Shown here one piece after another: positions 9,016-17,784 of a DNA stretch of 38,768 nt. The stretch is from the NCBI GenBank assembly GCA_003560975.1, contig PWJA01000272.1:1-38768 (forward strand), in the 5' to 3' direction. The translations under genes and the position numbers were made by a program. Source of the DNA: Gammaproteobacteria bacterium. Its GTDB lineage: Bacteria; Pseudomonadota; Gammaproteobacteria; Xanthomonadales; Wenzhouxiangellaceae. The notes beneath the pieces are model-generated. The model was not told where the DNA came from, did no database searches, and saw nothing but the letters and a program-made list of their open reading frames with translations. Every line of letters starts with the position of its first letter. Position 1 is the first letter of the stretch.

Positions 9016-9036
9016 GGCGCGCGCAACGCGCGCGCC
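9016..9036. terminator. Perfect GC hairpin between convergent genes
   Basis: GGCGCGCGC, loop AAC, GCGCGCGCC: a 9-bp perfect stem in the 41-base gap between the stops of the NUDIX gene and the cytochrome c' gene. No T-tract follows on either side, so it is not a classical intrinsic terminator. It could block read-through or stabilise both 3' ends. Confidence 0.5.
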
Positions 9037-9047
9037 GGTGGCCCGAT

Positions 9048-9521
9048 CTATTCCGAGGCGCGGTAGTTGCGGTGACAGGCGCTGCAGGAATCACCGGTGG
9101 CGCGGAACTGGGCCGCGATGGCGTCGATGTCACCGCCTTCGGCCACCTCGGCCAGGGCGGTGGCCTCGCGGATGAAATTGCCGGCGATCTCGCCGACCTT
9201 GTCGAGCTCGTCGAAGAACTCCGGCTTCAGACGGGTCGGCTTCCAGCCGGTGCCTTCGACCGAGGCCGGGCTGTACATCGCGCTCATGCCGGAGTTGGCG
9301 GTGGCGGCAATGGCGTTGGCCCAGGCGCGTACCTGGTCGGCATTGAATTCGACGTCTTGATCGATCACCTGGGCCCGGATCAGGCTCATGTTCCAGCCCA
9401 TGAAGGTGTAGGCCGACTGGCGCGCCTTGATCTGGTCTTCCACACTGGGGCTGGCCAGGGCCAGGCCGGTCAGGCCGACGGCCAGGGTCACGATGGCGAT
9501 CAGCGCGATACGGGTTTTCAT
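9048..9521 (-). CDS. Cytochrome c' (class II c-type cytochrome)
   Basis: A protein of 157 aa starting at ATG 9521, with a GGAG about 13 bases upstream. Residues 1-23 are a signal peptide (ending LALAS). The mature part is a four-helix bundle in predicted pattern, with a single haem-binding CSACH (Cys146, Cys149, His150) placed close to the C-terminus, as in class II cytochromes c and unlike class I. An early RQSAYTFMGWNMSLI segment matches the family's N-terminal helix. Cytochromes c' bind NO or shuttle electrons in the periplasm. The cytochrome b561 gene nearby on the other strand is the family's frequent genomic partner. Haem attachment needs the Ccm system, not in this window. Confidence 0.9.
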   Translation of the reverse strand: MKTRIALIAIVTLAVGLTGLALASPSVEDQIKARQSAYTFMGWNMSLIRAQVIDQDVEFNADQVRAWANAIAATANSGMSAMYSPASVEGTGWKPTRLKPEFFDELDKVGEIAGNFIREATALAEVAEGGDIDAIAAQFRATGDSCSACHRNYRASE

Positions 9522-9631
9522 GCTTGGGGGTACTCCGCTTGGGTTGAGGTGGAGAAGTGTTACCGCAGGTAGTGAAGGCGTCAAGTGACAAGCGAGGCGG
9601 AATCGAGCAGGCGAAGAGGCCGGACAGCAAC

Positions 9632-9663
9632 CAAAAAAAGCCCGGCCACCGAAGTGGCCGGGC
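9632..9663 (-). terminator. Rho-independent terminator of the subtilase gene
   Basis: On the minus strand, GCCCGGCCAC, loop of four (TTCG on the transcript), GTGGCCGGGC, then seven T. It is a 10-bp perfect GC-rich stem with a T-tract, 29 bases after the subtilase stop at 9692. Textbook intrinsic terminator. Confidence 0.9.
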
Positions 9664-9691
9664 CAGATGAGCGTAATTCAGCCTTGAACGA

Positions 9692-11794
9692 TCAGAAGAA
9701 GGCCGTCACGCTGGCCGAACAGGTGCTCGTCCCCGCTTCGCAGACCTGGTAAGTCAAGGACCCGCCGCCACGAATGTTGGTGGCATCGGTATAGGCGCCG
9801 TTGTTGGCAACCGTGGTCAACAAGCTGCCATCGCGGTAGATGTCGACGTTCGCGCCCTCCGCACCGGACCAGGCCAGGTCCGTGCGCCAGCGACCCTGGA
9901 CCTTGTAGCCGTCGGCCGTCAGCGTGATATCACCTGGTTCGGGTTCAGGTTCCGGCTCGGGGATCGCCTCGACGGTTACCAGCTTGCTGGTGCTGTCACT
10001 GGCTCCCTGATCGTCGGTGACCGTCAGGGTGACTGTGTAGTCGCCATCCGCAGCGTACGTATGGCTGACCATGGATCCGCTACCGCTGCTGCCGTCGCCG
10101 AAGCTCCAGCTGTAGGTTTCGACGGTGCCGTCGGAATCGCTGCTGGCGCTGCCGTCGAAGTTGCAGGCCAGTTCGGTGCAGCTGAAGCTGAAGGCGGCGG
10201 TCGGCGGCTGGTTCGGCTCCGGTTCTGGCTCCGGCTCCGGTGCGGGATCGCCGCTGTCGATGCCGAGGTAGTCCAGTGCCGCCCTGGCCTGAACCAGCCC
10301 GAAGCCAAAGCTGTTGTCCCGTCCGGGATCGCCAAGATCTTCGGCGGTGACCTGGAGAACGGTGCGAATATCGGTCGCGCTCAATTCAGGCACGTAGCTC
10401 CAGACCAGCGCAGCGACACCGGCCACGTGCGGAGTTGCCATGGAGGTGCCGTTATAGGTGTCATAGCCGCTCGCCGGCGCAGTCACCGTGGTGGATACCG
10501 ACGCGGTATTTCCCAGCTCGTTGGCTACCAGGATCTGACCATCTTCCTGCGATAGGGAAACGGCCGGGCCGGAGGAGCAGGCGCGCCAGGACGGACCATT
10601 GCAGTCCAGGGTGCCCAGGAAACCGCCTGGCTCATTGTTGTAGATGACCGTCGCGACGGCGCCACCGGCTTCGGCGTTGGCCACCTTCTCGGAAAACGAG
10701 ATGGACCCTCGTTCACACAGGACGACGCGCCCGGACCAGTTACCTGTGGCATCGCACAGGCCACCATTGACCAGGCTGCCGCTGGCCGAACCGCTGGCCG
10801 AACGATCCATCGGGCTGCTGTTGTATTCGCTGCCGGAGACGAGAACGCCCTGGCTACCGTAAGGAACCGTGCTCTCCACGGCCACGCCCGGTGCCGACAA
10901 CTCGACCTGGTCGTTGCGCTGGGAGAAGCTGGCCAGGTTCTTGTTGCTGTCGATGGCGGCCACCGAAACGACGCCCGGGTAAGACGCCGGGTAGCTGTAG
11001 GCAGTGTTGCCGCTGTTGCCGGCGGCGGCGACCGGCAGGACGTTGCGGTTGTTCAGAATGTCGCTCCAGGCGGCATCGGCAGTGGAACTGTAGCTACCGC
11101 CGCCCAGGCTCATATTGATGACCGTAGCGCCAGCATCGGCACACTTGTAGCCGGCATCGACAATGTCGGAACTGTAGGTGTAGCTGCAGGATCCACCGGT
11201 CCAGTTGTCGTCGCCGAAGGTCTTGACGATGTGCAGGCCAACCAGGCCGCTGGGCAGGACGCCGATCACGCCTTCTCCGTTGGAAAGCGCAACGATCGTG
11301 CCGGCGACGTGGGTGCCGTGACCGCAGGAGTCGATGAACGGGTCGCCGCTGCGCGAATCGAAAGTGGCGGTGACGTTGAGGTCCTGGAGATCGCTGTGGC
11401 CGATGTGGTAGCCGGAGTCGATGATGCAGACTTTCTGGTTCGAGGCGTTGACATCGCTGACCAGATCCGCCTGGACCATGGGGATCCCGTAGGGGATTCG
11501 CTCGGCCATCGGGAAGACGCGGCTGTCCGATTCGATGAGAACCACGTTTGGGTTGTTCTGCAGACCGTTCAGCGCCTGAGCGGGCAAGGTGACGGCCACG
11601 GCATTGACGCTGCGATCGGTCAGGTCGACCTTGATCTCGCCGCCGAAGGCCTGGACCGCGGCCTTGCCCTGGCCGGCCGCGCCGGGGGCGAACTGGATGA
11701 TGTAGCGGTTGTCGTCGGCCAGGGCTGCGGTGCTGCCCAGGGCAACACAGATCGCAGCGGCTGCCGCAGGCAGGAAGTATTTCGTGATCGTCAT
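9692..11794 (-). CDS. Secreted subtilisin-like serine protease (S8) with PA and PKD domains
   Basis: A protein of 700 aa. ATG 11794 has a GAGGG ribosome site. Domains in order: signal peptide (1-27, ending ALADD); an inhibitor-I9-like propeptide (about 29-95, YIIQFAPG to VVLIESD); the S8 catalytic domain with Asp126 (CIIDSGYH), His159 ([10 protein letters not shown]), oxyanion Asn260 (AAGNSGN) and Ser451 ([11 protein letters not shown]); a PA-type insertion at about 340-440; a Pro/Glu linker; a PKD domain (about 529-608, WSFGDG motif); a second Pro/Glu linker; and a C-terminal beta domain (about 621-700). The C-terminal domain may be lost on maturation. This is an exported scavenging protease. 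The gene is monocistronic with a strong terminator, and its upstream gap holds a CRP-like site, so cAMP-type control is plausible. Confidence 0.95.
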   Translation of the reverse strand: MTITKYFLPAAAAAICVALGSTAALADDNRYIIQFAPGAAGQGKAAVQAFGGEIKVDLTDRSVNAVAVTLPAQALNGLQNNPNVVLIESDSRVFPMAERIPYGIPMVQADLVSDVNASNQKVCIIDSGYHIGHSDLQDLNVTATFDSRSGDPFIDSCGHGTHVAGTIVALSNGEGVIGVLPSGLVGLHIVKTFGDDNWTGGSCSYTYSSDIVDAGYKCADAGATVINMSLGGGSYSSTADAAWSDILNNRNVLPVAAAGNSGNTAYSYPASYPGVVSVAAIDSNKNLASFSQRNDQVELSAPGVAVESTVPYGSQGVLVSGSEYNSSPMDRSASGSASGSLVNGGLCDATGNWSGRVVLCERGSISFSEKVANAEAGGAVATVIYNNEPGGFLGTLDCNGPSWRACSSGPAVSLSQEDGQILVANELGNTASVSTTVTAPASGYDTYNGTSMATPHVAGVAALVWSYVPELSATDIRTVLQVTAEDLGDPGRDNSFGFGLVQARAALDYLGIDSGDPAPEPEPEPEPNQPPTAAFSFSCTELACNFDGSASSDSDGTVETYSWSFGDGSSGSGSMVSHTYAADGDYTVTLTVTDDQGASDSTSKLVTVEAIPEPEPEPEPGDITLTADGYKVQGRWRTDLAWSGAEGANVDIYRDGSLLTTVANNGAYTDATNIRGGGSLTYQVCEAGTSTCSASVTAFF

Positions 11795-11952
11795 GGAGTT
11801 CCCTCGGTGTGATTGCACGGAATGGGTACTTCGGAACCGGCTGGAATCCTGGTCCGGACTTTTTAACCTGCCGTAACTGACAAGGCAAAGTCAAGTGAAA
11901 ATCATTTTTTATTCACAATCAGCCCTGCACCTTGGAATTTGTGTTCTCAGAC

Positions 11953-11968
11953 CGTGAAATACATCACA
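11953..11968. promoter_or_regulatory. CRP/Clp/Vfr-like binding site
   Basis: CGTGA-AATACA-TCACA, one mismatch to TGTGA-N6-TCACA. It lies in the 280-base gap between the divergent subtilase (start 11794) and selO (start 12075). No convincing -35/-10 pair was identified near it. Binding is a prediction. Confidence 0.5.
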
Positions 11969-12074
11969 GCTTTGCCGCGCTGCCTCCATTCGATCGCCGA
12001 GCGACACGCCCCGACACGGTCGTCTTGACGCATCTGCTAGCTTGAAGCTTGCTTTCTGCGATGTACAGTCCACG

Positions 12075-13559
12075 ATGAACGCGACCGGTCCGCACTTCGA
12101 CAACAGCTACGCTCGTCTGCCCGATGCATTCCACAGCCGCCAGGCGCCGACGCCGGTCGCGCAGCCGGAGTTGATTGCGCTCAACCGCGGGCTGGCCGAG
12201 GAGTTGGGGATCGATCCGGACTGGCTGGCGGGAGAGGACGGCATGGCCATGCTGAGCGGCAATCGTCTGCCGGCCGGAGCGCAACCGATCGCCATGGGCT
12301 ACGCCGGGCACCAGTTCGGCCACTGGGTCCCGCGCCTGGGCGACGGGCGCGCGCTGCTAATCGGCGAGATCGTCGACCGCGAAGGCACGCGGCGCGACGT
12401 CCAGCTGAAGGGCTCCGGACCGACGGCGTTCTCCCGACGCGGCGATGGACGTTCGTCGATCGGCCCGGTGGTGCGCGAATACCTGGCCAGCGAGTTCATG
12501 CATGCGCTCGGAATTCCCACCACCCGCGCCCTGGCCGCCGTCGCTACCGGCGAGCGGGTCATGCGCCAGCAGATCGAGCCGGGCGGCATTTTGTGTCGGG
12601 TCGCCAACAGCCACGTGCGGGTCGGCACGTTCGAATTCTTCGCCCGCAGCAAGCGGGACGACGAAGTCCGTCTCCTGGCCGACTACGTCATCGAGCGCCA
12701 CTACCCGGACTGCCGGGACGCCACGAATCCATACGCCTCCCTGCTCTTGCAGGTCATCGACCGCCAGGCCCGGCTGATTGCCGACTGGCTGCGGGTCGGC
12801 TTCATCCATGGCGTGATGAACACCGACAATTGTTCGGTCGTCGGCGAAACCATAGACTACGGTCCGTTCGGCTTCCTCGATACCTTCGATCAGGCCACGG
12901 TCTACAGCTCCATCGATCAAGGCGGGCGCTATGCCTACAACCAGCAGCCGGCGATCGCTCACTGGAACCTGGCGCGCCTGTGCGAATGCCTGCTGCCCCT
13001 GCTCGATCCGAGCCGGGAGAAGTCGGTCGAGATCGCCAACGAGGTGCTGCAGACCTTTCCGGCCCGCTTCGAGTCGTATTTCCATCCCGGGCTGGCGGCC
13101 AAGATCGGCCTGGATCCCGACCGGGAGGAAAACGCCCGCCTGGCCCTGGACCTGATGGACGCAATGGCCAGCGGCGCGACCGACATGACCCTGGTCTTCC
13201 GCGGTCTGGGCGAACTGCCTGGCGCCGGACCGGACCGGGATGGGCCGGTTCGGGAACTGTTCAGCGACCCCGACCTGTTCGACAGCTGGGCCGCGCGCTG
13301 GCGCCAGCGCGTGGCCGCCGAGGGTCGGGGCGATGCCACGCGACAAGCTGCCATGCAGCAGGTCAACCCGGCCTTCATTCTGCGCAACCATCTCGCCCAG
13401 CAGGCGGTGGATGCGGCCATCGATCGGCTCGACTTCGAGCCGATGCGGCGCCTGCACAAGGTGCTGTCGCGGCCGTTCGACGATCAGCCGGAAGCCGCCG
13501 ACCTGGCCCGGCCGCCGCGGCTGGATGAACGCGTATTGACCACCTTCTGCGGTACCTGA
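12075..13559 (+). CDS. selO: Protein adenylyltransferase SelO (YdiU/UPF0061), Cys form
   Basis: A protein of 494 aa, normal for bacterial SelO. It is a pseudokinase-fold enzyme that transfers AMP from ATP to Ser/Thr/Tyr of target proteins. Visible motifs are YAGHQFGHWVPRLGDGRA; LKGSGPTAFSRRGDGRSSIG (Lys112, and the P-loop-like stretch); GVMNTDN with Asp251; and IDYGPFGFLD with Asp261. The last two match the base and metal-binding Asp of the characterised Pseudomonas SelO. The protein ends in FCGT, so Cys492 is the antepenultimate residue. That is the position of selenocysteine in animal SelO and of Cys in bacterial ones. The ATG at 12075 fits the family N-terminus; no strong ribosome site is seen. 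It is divergent from the subtilase and followed by the GGDEF gene after 73 bases. Confidence 0.95.
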   Translation: MNATGPHFDNSYARLPDAFHSRQAPTPVAQPELIALNRGLAEELGIDPDWLAGEDGMAMLSGNRLPAGAQPIAMGYAGHQFGHWVPRLGDGRALLIGEIVDREGTRRDVQLKGSGPTAFSRRGDGRSSIGPVVREYLASEFMHALGIPTTRALAAVATGERVMRQQIEPGGILCRVANSHVRVGTFEFFARSKRDDEVRLLADYVIERHYPDCRDATNPYASLLLQVIDRQARLIADWLRVGFIHGVMNTDNCSVVGETIDYGPFGFLDTFDQATVYSSIDQGGRYAYNQQPAIAHWNLARLCECLLPLLDPSREKSVEIANEVLQTFPARFESYFHPGLAAKIGLDPDREENARLALDLMDAMASGATDMTLVFRGLGELPGAGPDRDGPVRELFSDPDLFDSWAARWRQRVAAEGRGDATRQAAMQQVNPAFILRNHLAQQAVDAAIDRLDFEPMRRLHKVLSRPFDDQPEAADLARPPRLDERVLTTFCGT

Positions 13560-13632
13560 ATTCCTCGGCAACTCCGCCCGACTGTGGCAGACTGGAGACC
13601 CGCCATCCGGCCGATTCTGCAGGAGCTACCCG

Positions 13633-15441
13633 ATGAGAGCCTTCGCGCTACTGGCCGCTTTGCTGATGTTGAGCGCGGCACCGGTAGCAGTCGAGCCAGG
13701 CGACCGGGCTGAGCAGATGCAGGAGGTCCTGCACCTGCGCTCCGAACAGCCGGAAGCCGCCCTGGACTTGCTGGATCATGTCCTCGGCCAGGACGATCCT
13801 GATCCTGGCGCCGAAACCGACCCGGAAAATCTGGCGGGGCTGTATCGCTTGCGCATCATGCTTTTGCGCGGCCAGGGCAACTATGCCCTGGCCATGACCG
13901 ATGCCGATCGCCTGGGCCAGTTGGCGCAATGGCTCGGCAACGTGAGACTGGAGGCCCAGGCGCTGTTGATGCGCGGCACCATCGAAGCCGAACAGGGCCA
14001 CTACGGCATTGCCATGGAGCAATTCCACAGCGCCCGCCAACTGCTGGAGGGCACCGATCATCTCGAGCAGCTGGCCGTTGTCTACAACGCCATCGGCATG
14101 ACCCACAACTTTGCCGACGACCGGGTTCGGGCGCGCGACTATTTCGAGCTGGCCCTGGCGACCGCCCGACAAGCCGATGACGATTTCCTGATCGCCACCT
14201 ACAAGGGCAACGTGGCGAACGTGCTGGCCGCCATCGAAGGCCCGGACGCCGCCCTGCCGATGCAGCGCAAAGTGCTGGCGATGGGCGAGCGTCTGGGAGA
14301 CGTTTCCATTCGCATCCTCGCCTTGGCCAACATCTGCGATCTGCTGGTCGACAGCGGAGACCTGGATGAGGCCGACCGGGCGTGTCCACACGCCATGGCC
14401 GAAATCGACTCGTTCGGGGGCAGCCGCCTGCGCGCCGGGATACGGCTTGCTGTGGGTAAACTCAGGTCGGCGCAGGACCGACCGGACGAAGCCCTCGAGG
14501 TCTACGAAGATGGCCTTCAGATCGCCCGCGGCGTTGTTCCCACCGTGCATCGCGAGCTGTTGGTGTTGCTGGCCGAAATGCATGACCGTATGGGCCAGCC
14601 AGGCGCTGCCGTCGATCGCTACCGCGAGCTGATTTTGCTGCGCGACGAAAATCTTGAGCGCGATCGCCAGGCCATGGTCGAGGAGCTTGAAGTTCGCTAC
14701 CAGGTCGACCGCAGCGCCGCCGAACTGCAGCTACTTCGCCTCGACGCCGATCTGCAGGCGACCCGGATTCGGCTCCGCAATGCGCTGCTGATCGCCCTGG
14801 CCATCGTTTTGATCATCACCTCCGCAGCCGCGGTCGTGGCGCTGCGCGCTCATCGCCTGCAGTCTCGCCTGCGCGAGCAGCTGGCCGCGCGCAACAACGA
14901 GCTCGAGCAGGCCGTCACCCGGATCAGCAAGCTGGCGCGGCGGGACCCGCTGACCGGACTGCTCAACCGCCGCGCGTTGGAAGAGATGGCCGATCAGGAA
15001 CTGGCCCGCAAGCGACGGTACGGGACACCGCTGAGCCTGCTGATTGCCGACATCGATCATTTCAAGCCGATCAATGACCGCCATGGTCACGCCGTCGGCG
15101 ACGAAATCCTGGAAGGCCTGGGTCGGCGCTTGCGCGAGTCGTTTCGCACATCCGATCTGATTGCCCGCTGGGGCGGCGAGGAGTTTCTCTGCCTGCTTCC
15201 CGACACCTCGCTGGAAAGTGCCGCTGCCGCCATCGAACGCCTTCGAGCCGATCTGAAGAAGCACCCCCTCGAGACCGGGGTCGGCCCTCTGCACATCCGC
15301 CTGACGTTTGGTCTTGTCGAGGTTGAAAACGAGCTTCACGCGGCGATCCTGCGCGCCGACCAGGCCATGTACGAAGGCAAGGCTGCCGGTCGCGACCGTC
15401 TGGTTTCCCGACCCAATCCCGCACAGGAGCCCCATGGATAA
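13633..15441 (+). CDS. TPR sensor-type diguanylate cyclase (GGDEF)
   Basis: A protein of 602 aa; ATG 13633 has a strong AGGAG site. Residues 1-20 are a signal peptide or anchor. Periplasmic TPR-like helices run about 35-335, then a coiled coil about 340-380, a transmembrane segment 383-404, a second short coiled coil 405-432, and a cytoplasmic GGDEF domain 435-595. The active-site motif is GGEEF (514-518), a permitted variant, and an allosteric I-site RTSD (505-508) lies where RxxD is expected, so product inhibition by c-di-GMP is likely. IADIDHFKPIND supplies the metal and nucleotide contacts. The layout suggests that periplasmic binding controls c-di-GMP synthesis. The last 8 bases overlap the start of the MazG-like gene, so the two are probably cotranscribed. 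Confidence 0.93.
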   Translation: MRAFALLAALLMLSAAPVAVEPGDRAEQMQEVLHLRSEQPEAALDLLDHVLGQDDPDPGAETDPENLAGLYRLRIMLLRGQGNYALAMTDADRLGQLAQWLGNVRLEAQALLMRGTIEAEQGHYGIAMEQFHSARQLLEGTDHLEQLAVVYNAIGMTHNFADDRVRARDYFELALATARQADDDFLIATYKGNVANVLAAIEGPDAALPMQRKVLAMGERLGDVSIRILALANICDLLVDSGDLDEADRACPHAMAEIDSFGGSRLRAGIRLAVGKLRSAQDRPDEALEVYEDGLQIARGVVPTVHRELLVLLAEMHDRMGQPGAAVDRYRELILLRDENLERDRQAMVEELEVRYQVDRSAAELQLLRLDADLQATRIRLRNALLIALAIVLIITSAAAVVALRAHRLQSRLREQLAARNNELEQAVTRISKLARRDPLTGLLNRRALEEMADQELARKRRYGTPLSLLIADIDHFKPINDRHGHAVGDEILEGLGRRLRESFRTSDLIARWGGEEFLCLLPDTSLESAAAAIERLRADLKKHPLETGVGPLHIRLTFGLVEVENELHAAILRADQAMYEGKAAGRDRLVSRPNPAQEPHG

Positions 15442-15805
15442 GGACGAACAGGAGTGGCCGGAGCTGGACCGGTTCAAGGAACAGCTCCGGGGTTTTGTCG
15501 AGCAACGCGACTGGGATCAGTTCCAGTCGCCAAAGAACCTGGTCATGGCGCTGGCCGGGGAGGTGGGCGAGCTGGTCGAGCACTTCCAGTGGCTGACCGA
15601 AGAACAGAGCCGGTGCCTCCCGGCGGAAGAACTGGAGGCCGTGGCCATGGAGATGGCCGACATCCAGATCTACCTGGCCAACCTGTCCTCACGCCTGGAC
15701 ATCGCCCTGGGCCCGGCCGTGCAGCGCAAGATGCGGATCAACGCCGACAAGTATCCGGTCGCCAAGGCGAAGGGTCGGGCGACCAAGTACAACCGCCTGG
15801 ACTAG
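15434..15805 (+). CDS. MazG-like nucleotide pyrophosphohydrolase (DCTPP1/RS21-C6 type)
   Basis: A protein of 123 aa with an AGGAG site 4 bases before ATG 15434. The all-alpha NTP-PPase signature is clear: LAGEVGELVEHFQWL and MEMADIQIYLANLSSRL give the EExxE...ExxD metal site. This short single-domain form is like human DCTPP1 and bacterial housecleaning enzymes that hydrolyse (deoxy)NTPs, often modified dCTP, to the NMP and pyrophosphate. It is in the cytoplasm. Overlap with the GGDEF gene stop means translational coupling, though no functional link is known. It faces the hydroquinone reductase gene convergently with a 16-base gap. Confidence 0.9.
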   Translation: MDKDEQEWPELDRFKEQLRGFVEQRDWDQFQSPKNLVMALAGEVGELVEHFQWLTEEQSRCLPAEELEAVAMEMADIQIYLANLSSRLDIALGPAVQRKMRINADKYPVAKAKGRATKYNRLD

Positions 15806-15821
15806 TGGGCCATGCGGCTAA

Positions 15822-16811
15822 TTAGGGAACCGGGAGGCGGGCAGCTCGATCGTGCGGGCGATGGAAGTCCAGCGCCGGGCCGACCGGAACGATGTAGTGC
15901 GGATTGATGGTGTCGTGGCTGCCGTAGTAGTGCATCTTGATCGCGCGCAACTCGACGGTTTCGGCAACGCCCGGCATCTGGTAGAGCTCGCGCAGGTAGT
16001 TCGACAGGTTCGGGTAGTCCTCGATGCGCCGGATGTTGCACTTGAAGTGGCCCACGTAGACCGCGTCGAAGCGGATCAGGGTAGTGAACAGACGCCAGTC
16101 GGCTTCGGTCAGGCGGTCGCCGCACAGATAACGCCGCGCGGACAGACGCTCTTCCAGCCAGTCCAGGGTCTCGAACAGCGGGATCACCGCTTCCTGGTAG
16201 GCCTCCTGGGTGGTCGCAAAGCCTGACTTGTAGACGCCGTTGTTGACGTGGTCGTACACGACCGCGTTGATCTCGTCGATTTCGGCTCTCAGATCCTCGG
16301 GATAGTAGTCCCCCGGCGCGGCGCCGACCGCATCGAACGCCGAATTGAACATGCGGATGATGTCGGCCGATTCGTTGCTGACGATGGTGTTGCGCTGTTT
16401 GTCCCAGACTACGGGAACGGTCACCCGGCCGGAATAATCGGATTTGGCCGCCGTGTAGACCTGGTGCATGAACTCCGCGCCGTGGGCGGGATCGGGGATG
16501 ACCTTGTAGCCGGGCCGAAACGTCCAGCCGTGCTCGCGCATGATCGGGTTGACCACGGAAACGCTGATCATGTCTTCGAGCTTTTTCAGCTTGCGAAAGA
16601 TCAGCGCACGGTGCGCCCACGGGCAGGTATAGGCCACGTACAGGTGATACCGGTCGGGCTCGGCCTTGAAACCGTCGACCCCGTCCGGCCCGGCCTGGCC
16701 ATCCGCGGTGATCCAGTTGCGGAAGGCCGCGGCCGAACGCTCGAAACGACCGCCAGTGGAGTCGGTGTCGTACCACTGATCCTGCCACTGTCCGTCGACC
16801 AGTAATCCCAT
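15822..16811 (-). CDS. yqjG: Glutathionyl-hydroquinone reductase (Xi-class GST, YqjG/PcpF type)
   Basis: A protein of 329 aa, the usual length. ATG 16811 is chosen to match the family start MGLLVDGQW. The catalytic Cys63 sits in AYTCPWAHRA, and WTFRPGYKVIPDP and ESADIIRMFN are family blocks. The C-terminal helical GST domain has CGDRLTEADWRLF and YVGHFKCN. It removes glutathione from glutathionyl-hydroquinones, protecting cells from quinone adducts. It is transcribed separately: the fructosamine-kinase gene ends 79 bases upstream on the same strand, and a palindrome lies in between. The symbol is given by family; the enzyme's real quinone substrates here are unknown. Confidence 0.93.
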   Translation of the reverse strand: MGLLVDGQWQDQWYDTDSTGGRFERSAAAFRNWITADGQAGPDGVDGFKAEPDRYHLYVAYTCPWAHRALIFRKLKKLEDMISVSVVNPIMREHGWTFRPGYKVIPDPAHGAEFMHQVYTAAKSDYSGRVTVPVVWDKQRNTIVSNESADIIRMFNSAFDAVGAAPGDYYPEDLRAEIDEINAVVYDHVNNGVYKSGFATTQEAYQEAVIPLFETLDWLEERLSARRYLCGDRLTEADWRLFTTLIRFDAVYVGHFKCNIRRIEDYPNLSNYLRELYQMPGVAETVELRAIKMHYYGSHDTINPHYIVPVGPALDFHRPHDRAARLPVP

Positions 16812-16841
16812 GATTCGTTTCTCTTGCTTGCGTCCGAATTG

Positions 16842-16855
16842 GTTACAAGTGTAAC
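16842..16855. promoter_or_regulatory. Operator-like palindrome upstream of the hydroquinone reductase
   Basis: GTTACA-AG-TGTAAC, perfect 6-bp arms with a 2-bp spacer, 31 bases before the yqjG-like start. Its size and place suit a dimeric repressor site, but the regulator is not identified. Confidence 0.4.
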
Positions 16856-16890
16856 AATTTTGACGTCGGCGGCCCGAGCGGATCCCGGAT

Positions 16891-17766
16891 TCAGCCCAAC
16901 CCCTGCAGCCGGTCGAGTTCCTGCCGGACCTGGCCGACGTAGGACCCGCCAAACAGATTGGCGTGGTTGAGCACGTGGTAGAGCTGGTACCAGGGTCGTC
17001 GTTTCTGCCAGCCGTCGGGCAGTGGCCAGGCGCTGACGTAGGCGCGAAAGAAGGCCTCGGAAAAACCGCCGAACAACGCCGCCATGGCCAGGTCGCATTC
17101 CCGATCGCCGTAGTGGACGGCCGGATCGAAGATCACCGGCTCATCGGCGGCCAGCGCGGCGGCGTTTCCCGACCACAGATCACCGTGCAGCAGCGCGGTG
17201 GCCGGACGGTGTCCGCCCGCCTGGCGTTCCCAGCTTTTCAAGGCGGCGTCCGGATCGCCGCAGGCCTCGGGATGACGCCGCCGCAAAAGATCGATTTGCG
17301 GGGCCAGGCGCTGGTCGCGAAAAAAGCGGCACCAGTCCTCGTCGAAACGGTTGGACTGGGGGGTCCGGCCGATGTAGTTGGCGCAATGCCAGCCGAAGGC
17401 GGGGCCCGTGGCGCGATGCAGGCTTGCCAGTTGATGACCAAGAGCGGCGTCGGCGACTGCGCTGCGGGCTTGCAGTTCCAGGGATTCCAGGGCCAGCCAG
17501 GCCAGTCCGTCGGTCTCGCCGTGGCCCAGGATGGCGGGAACGCGCACCGCTCCAGCGGCATCCAGGGCACCCAGTCCATCGCGTTCGGCGTTCACCAGGC
17601 CGGCCTGTTCCGCCGGCAGGGTTTTCACGAACGCTCGCTTCGGTCCGGCCCGAAGGAGGGTCGATCGGGCGATGCTGCCGCCGCCGACCGGGTGGCGTTC
17701 GAGCCGGGTCGTTTCCATCCCCAGCTGCGCGGCGATGGTGGCGGCGGTTTCGGGATGCAGGCTCAT
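16891..17766 (-). CDS. Fructosamine kinase family protein (FN3K/YniA-like)
   Basis: A protein of 291 aa with the small-molecule kinase fold. A Gly-rich loop at VGGGSIARS (27-35) precedes Lys48 in AFVKTLP. The catalytic HGDLWSGN (194-201) contains Asp196, and the metal-binding FDPAVHYGDRECDLAM starts near 213. All key residues are present, so it should be active. The family phosphorylates protein-bound fructosamines or ribulosamines to start repair of glycated proteins. It begins 18 bases after the mnmE stop on the same strand and is probably the last gene of the rpmH-rnpA-yidC-mnmE transcript. The ribosome site is weak. Confidence 0.92.
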   Translation of the reverse strand: MSLHPETAATIAAQLGMETTRLERHPVGGGSIARSTLLRAGPKRAFVKTLPAEQAGLVNAERDGLGALDAAGAVRVPAILGHGETDGLAWLALESLELQARSAVADAALGHQLASLHRATGPAFGWHCANYIGRTPQSNRFDEDWCRFFRDQRLAPQIDLLRRRHPEACGDPDAALKSWERQAGGHRPATALLHGDLWSGNAAALAADEPVIFDPAVHYGDRECDLAMAALFGGFSEAFFRAYVSAWPLPDGWQKRRPWYQLYHVLNHANLFGGSYVGQVRQELDRLQGLG

Positions 17767-17784
17767 CGAAAAGGGCTTCGTGGA

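Noticed and set aside
9950-10240. Possible tandem DNA repeats in the subtilase gene
   Set aside because: They are the two short Pro/Glu linkers around the PKD domain, not a longer repeat array.
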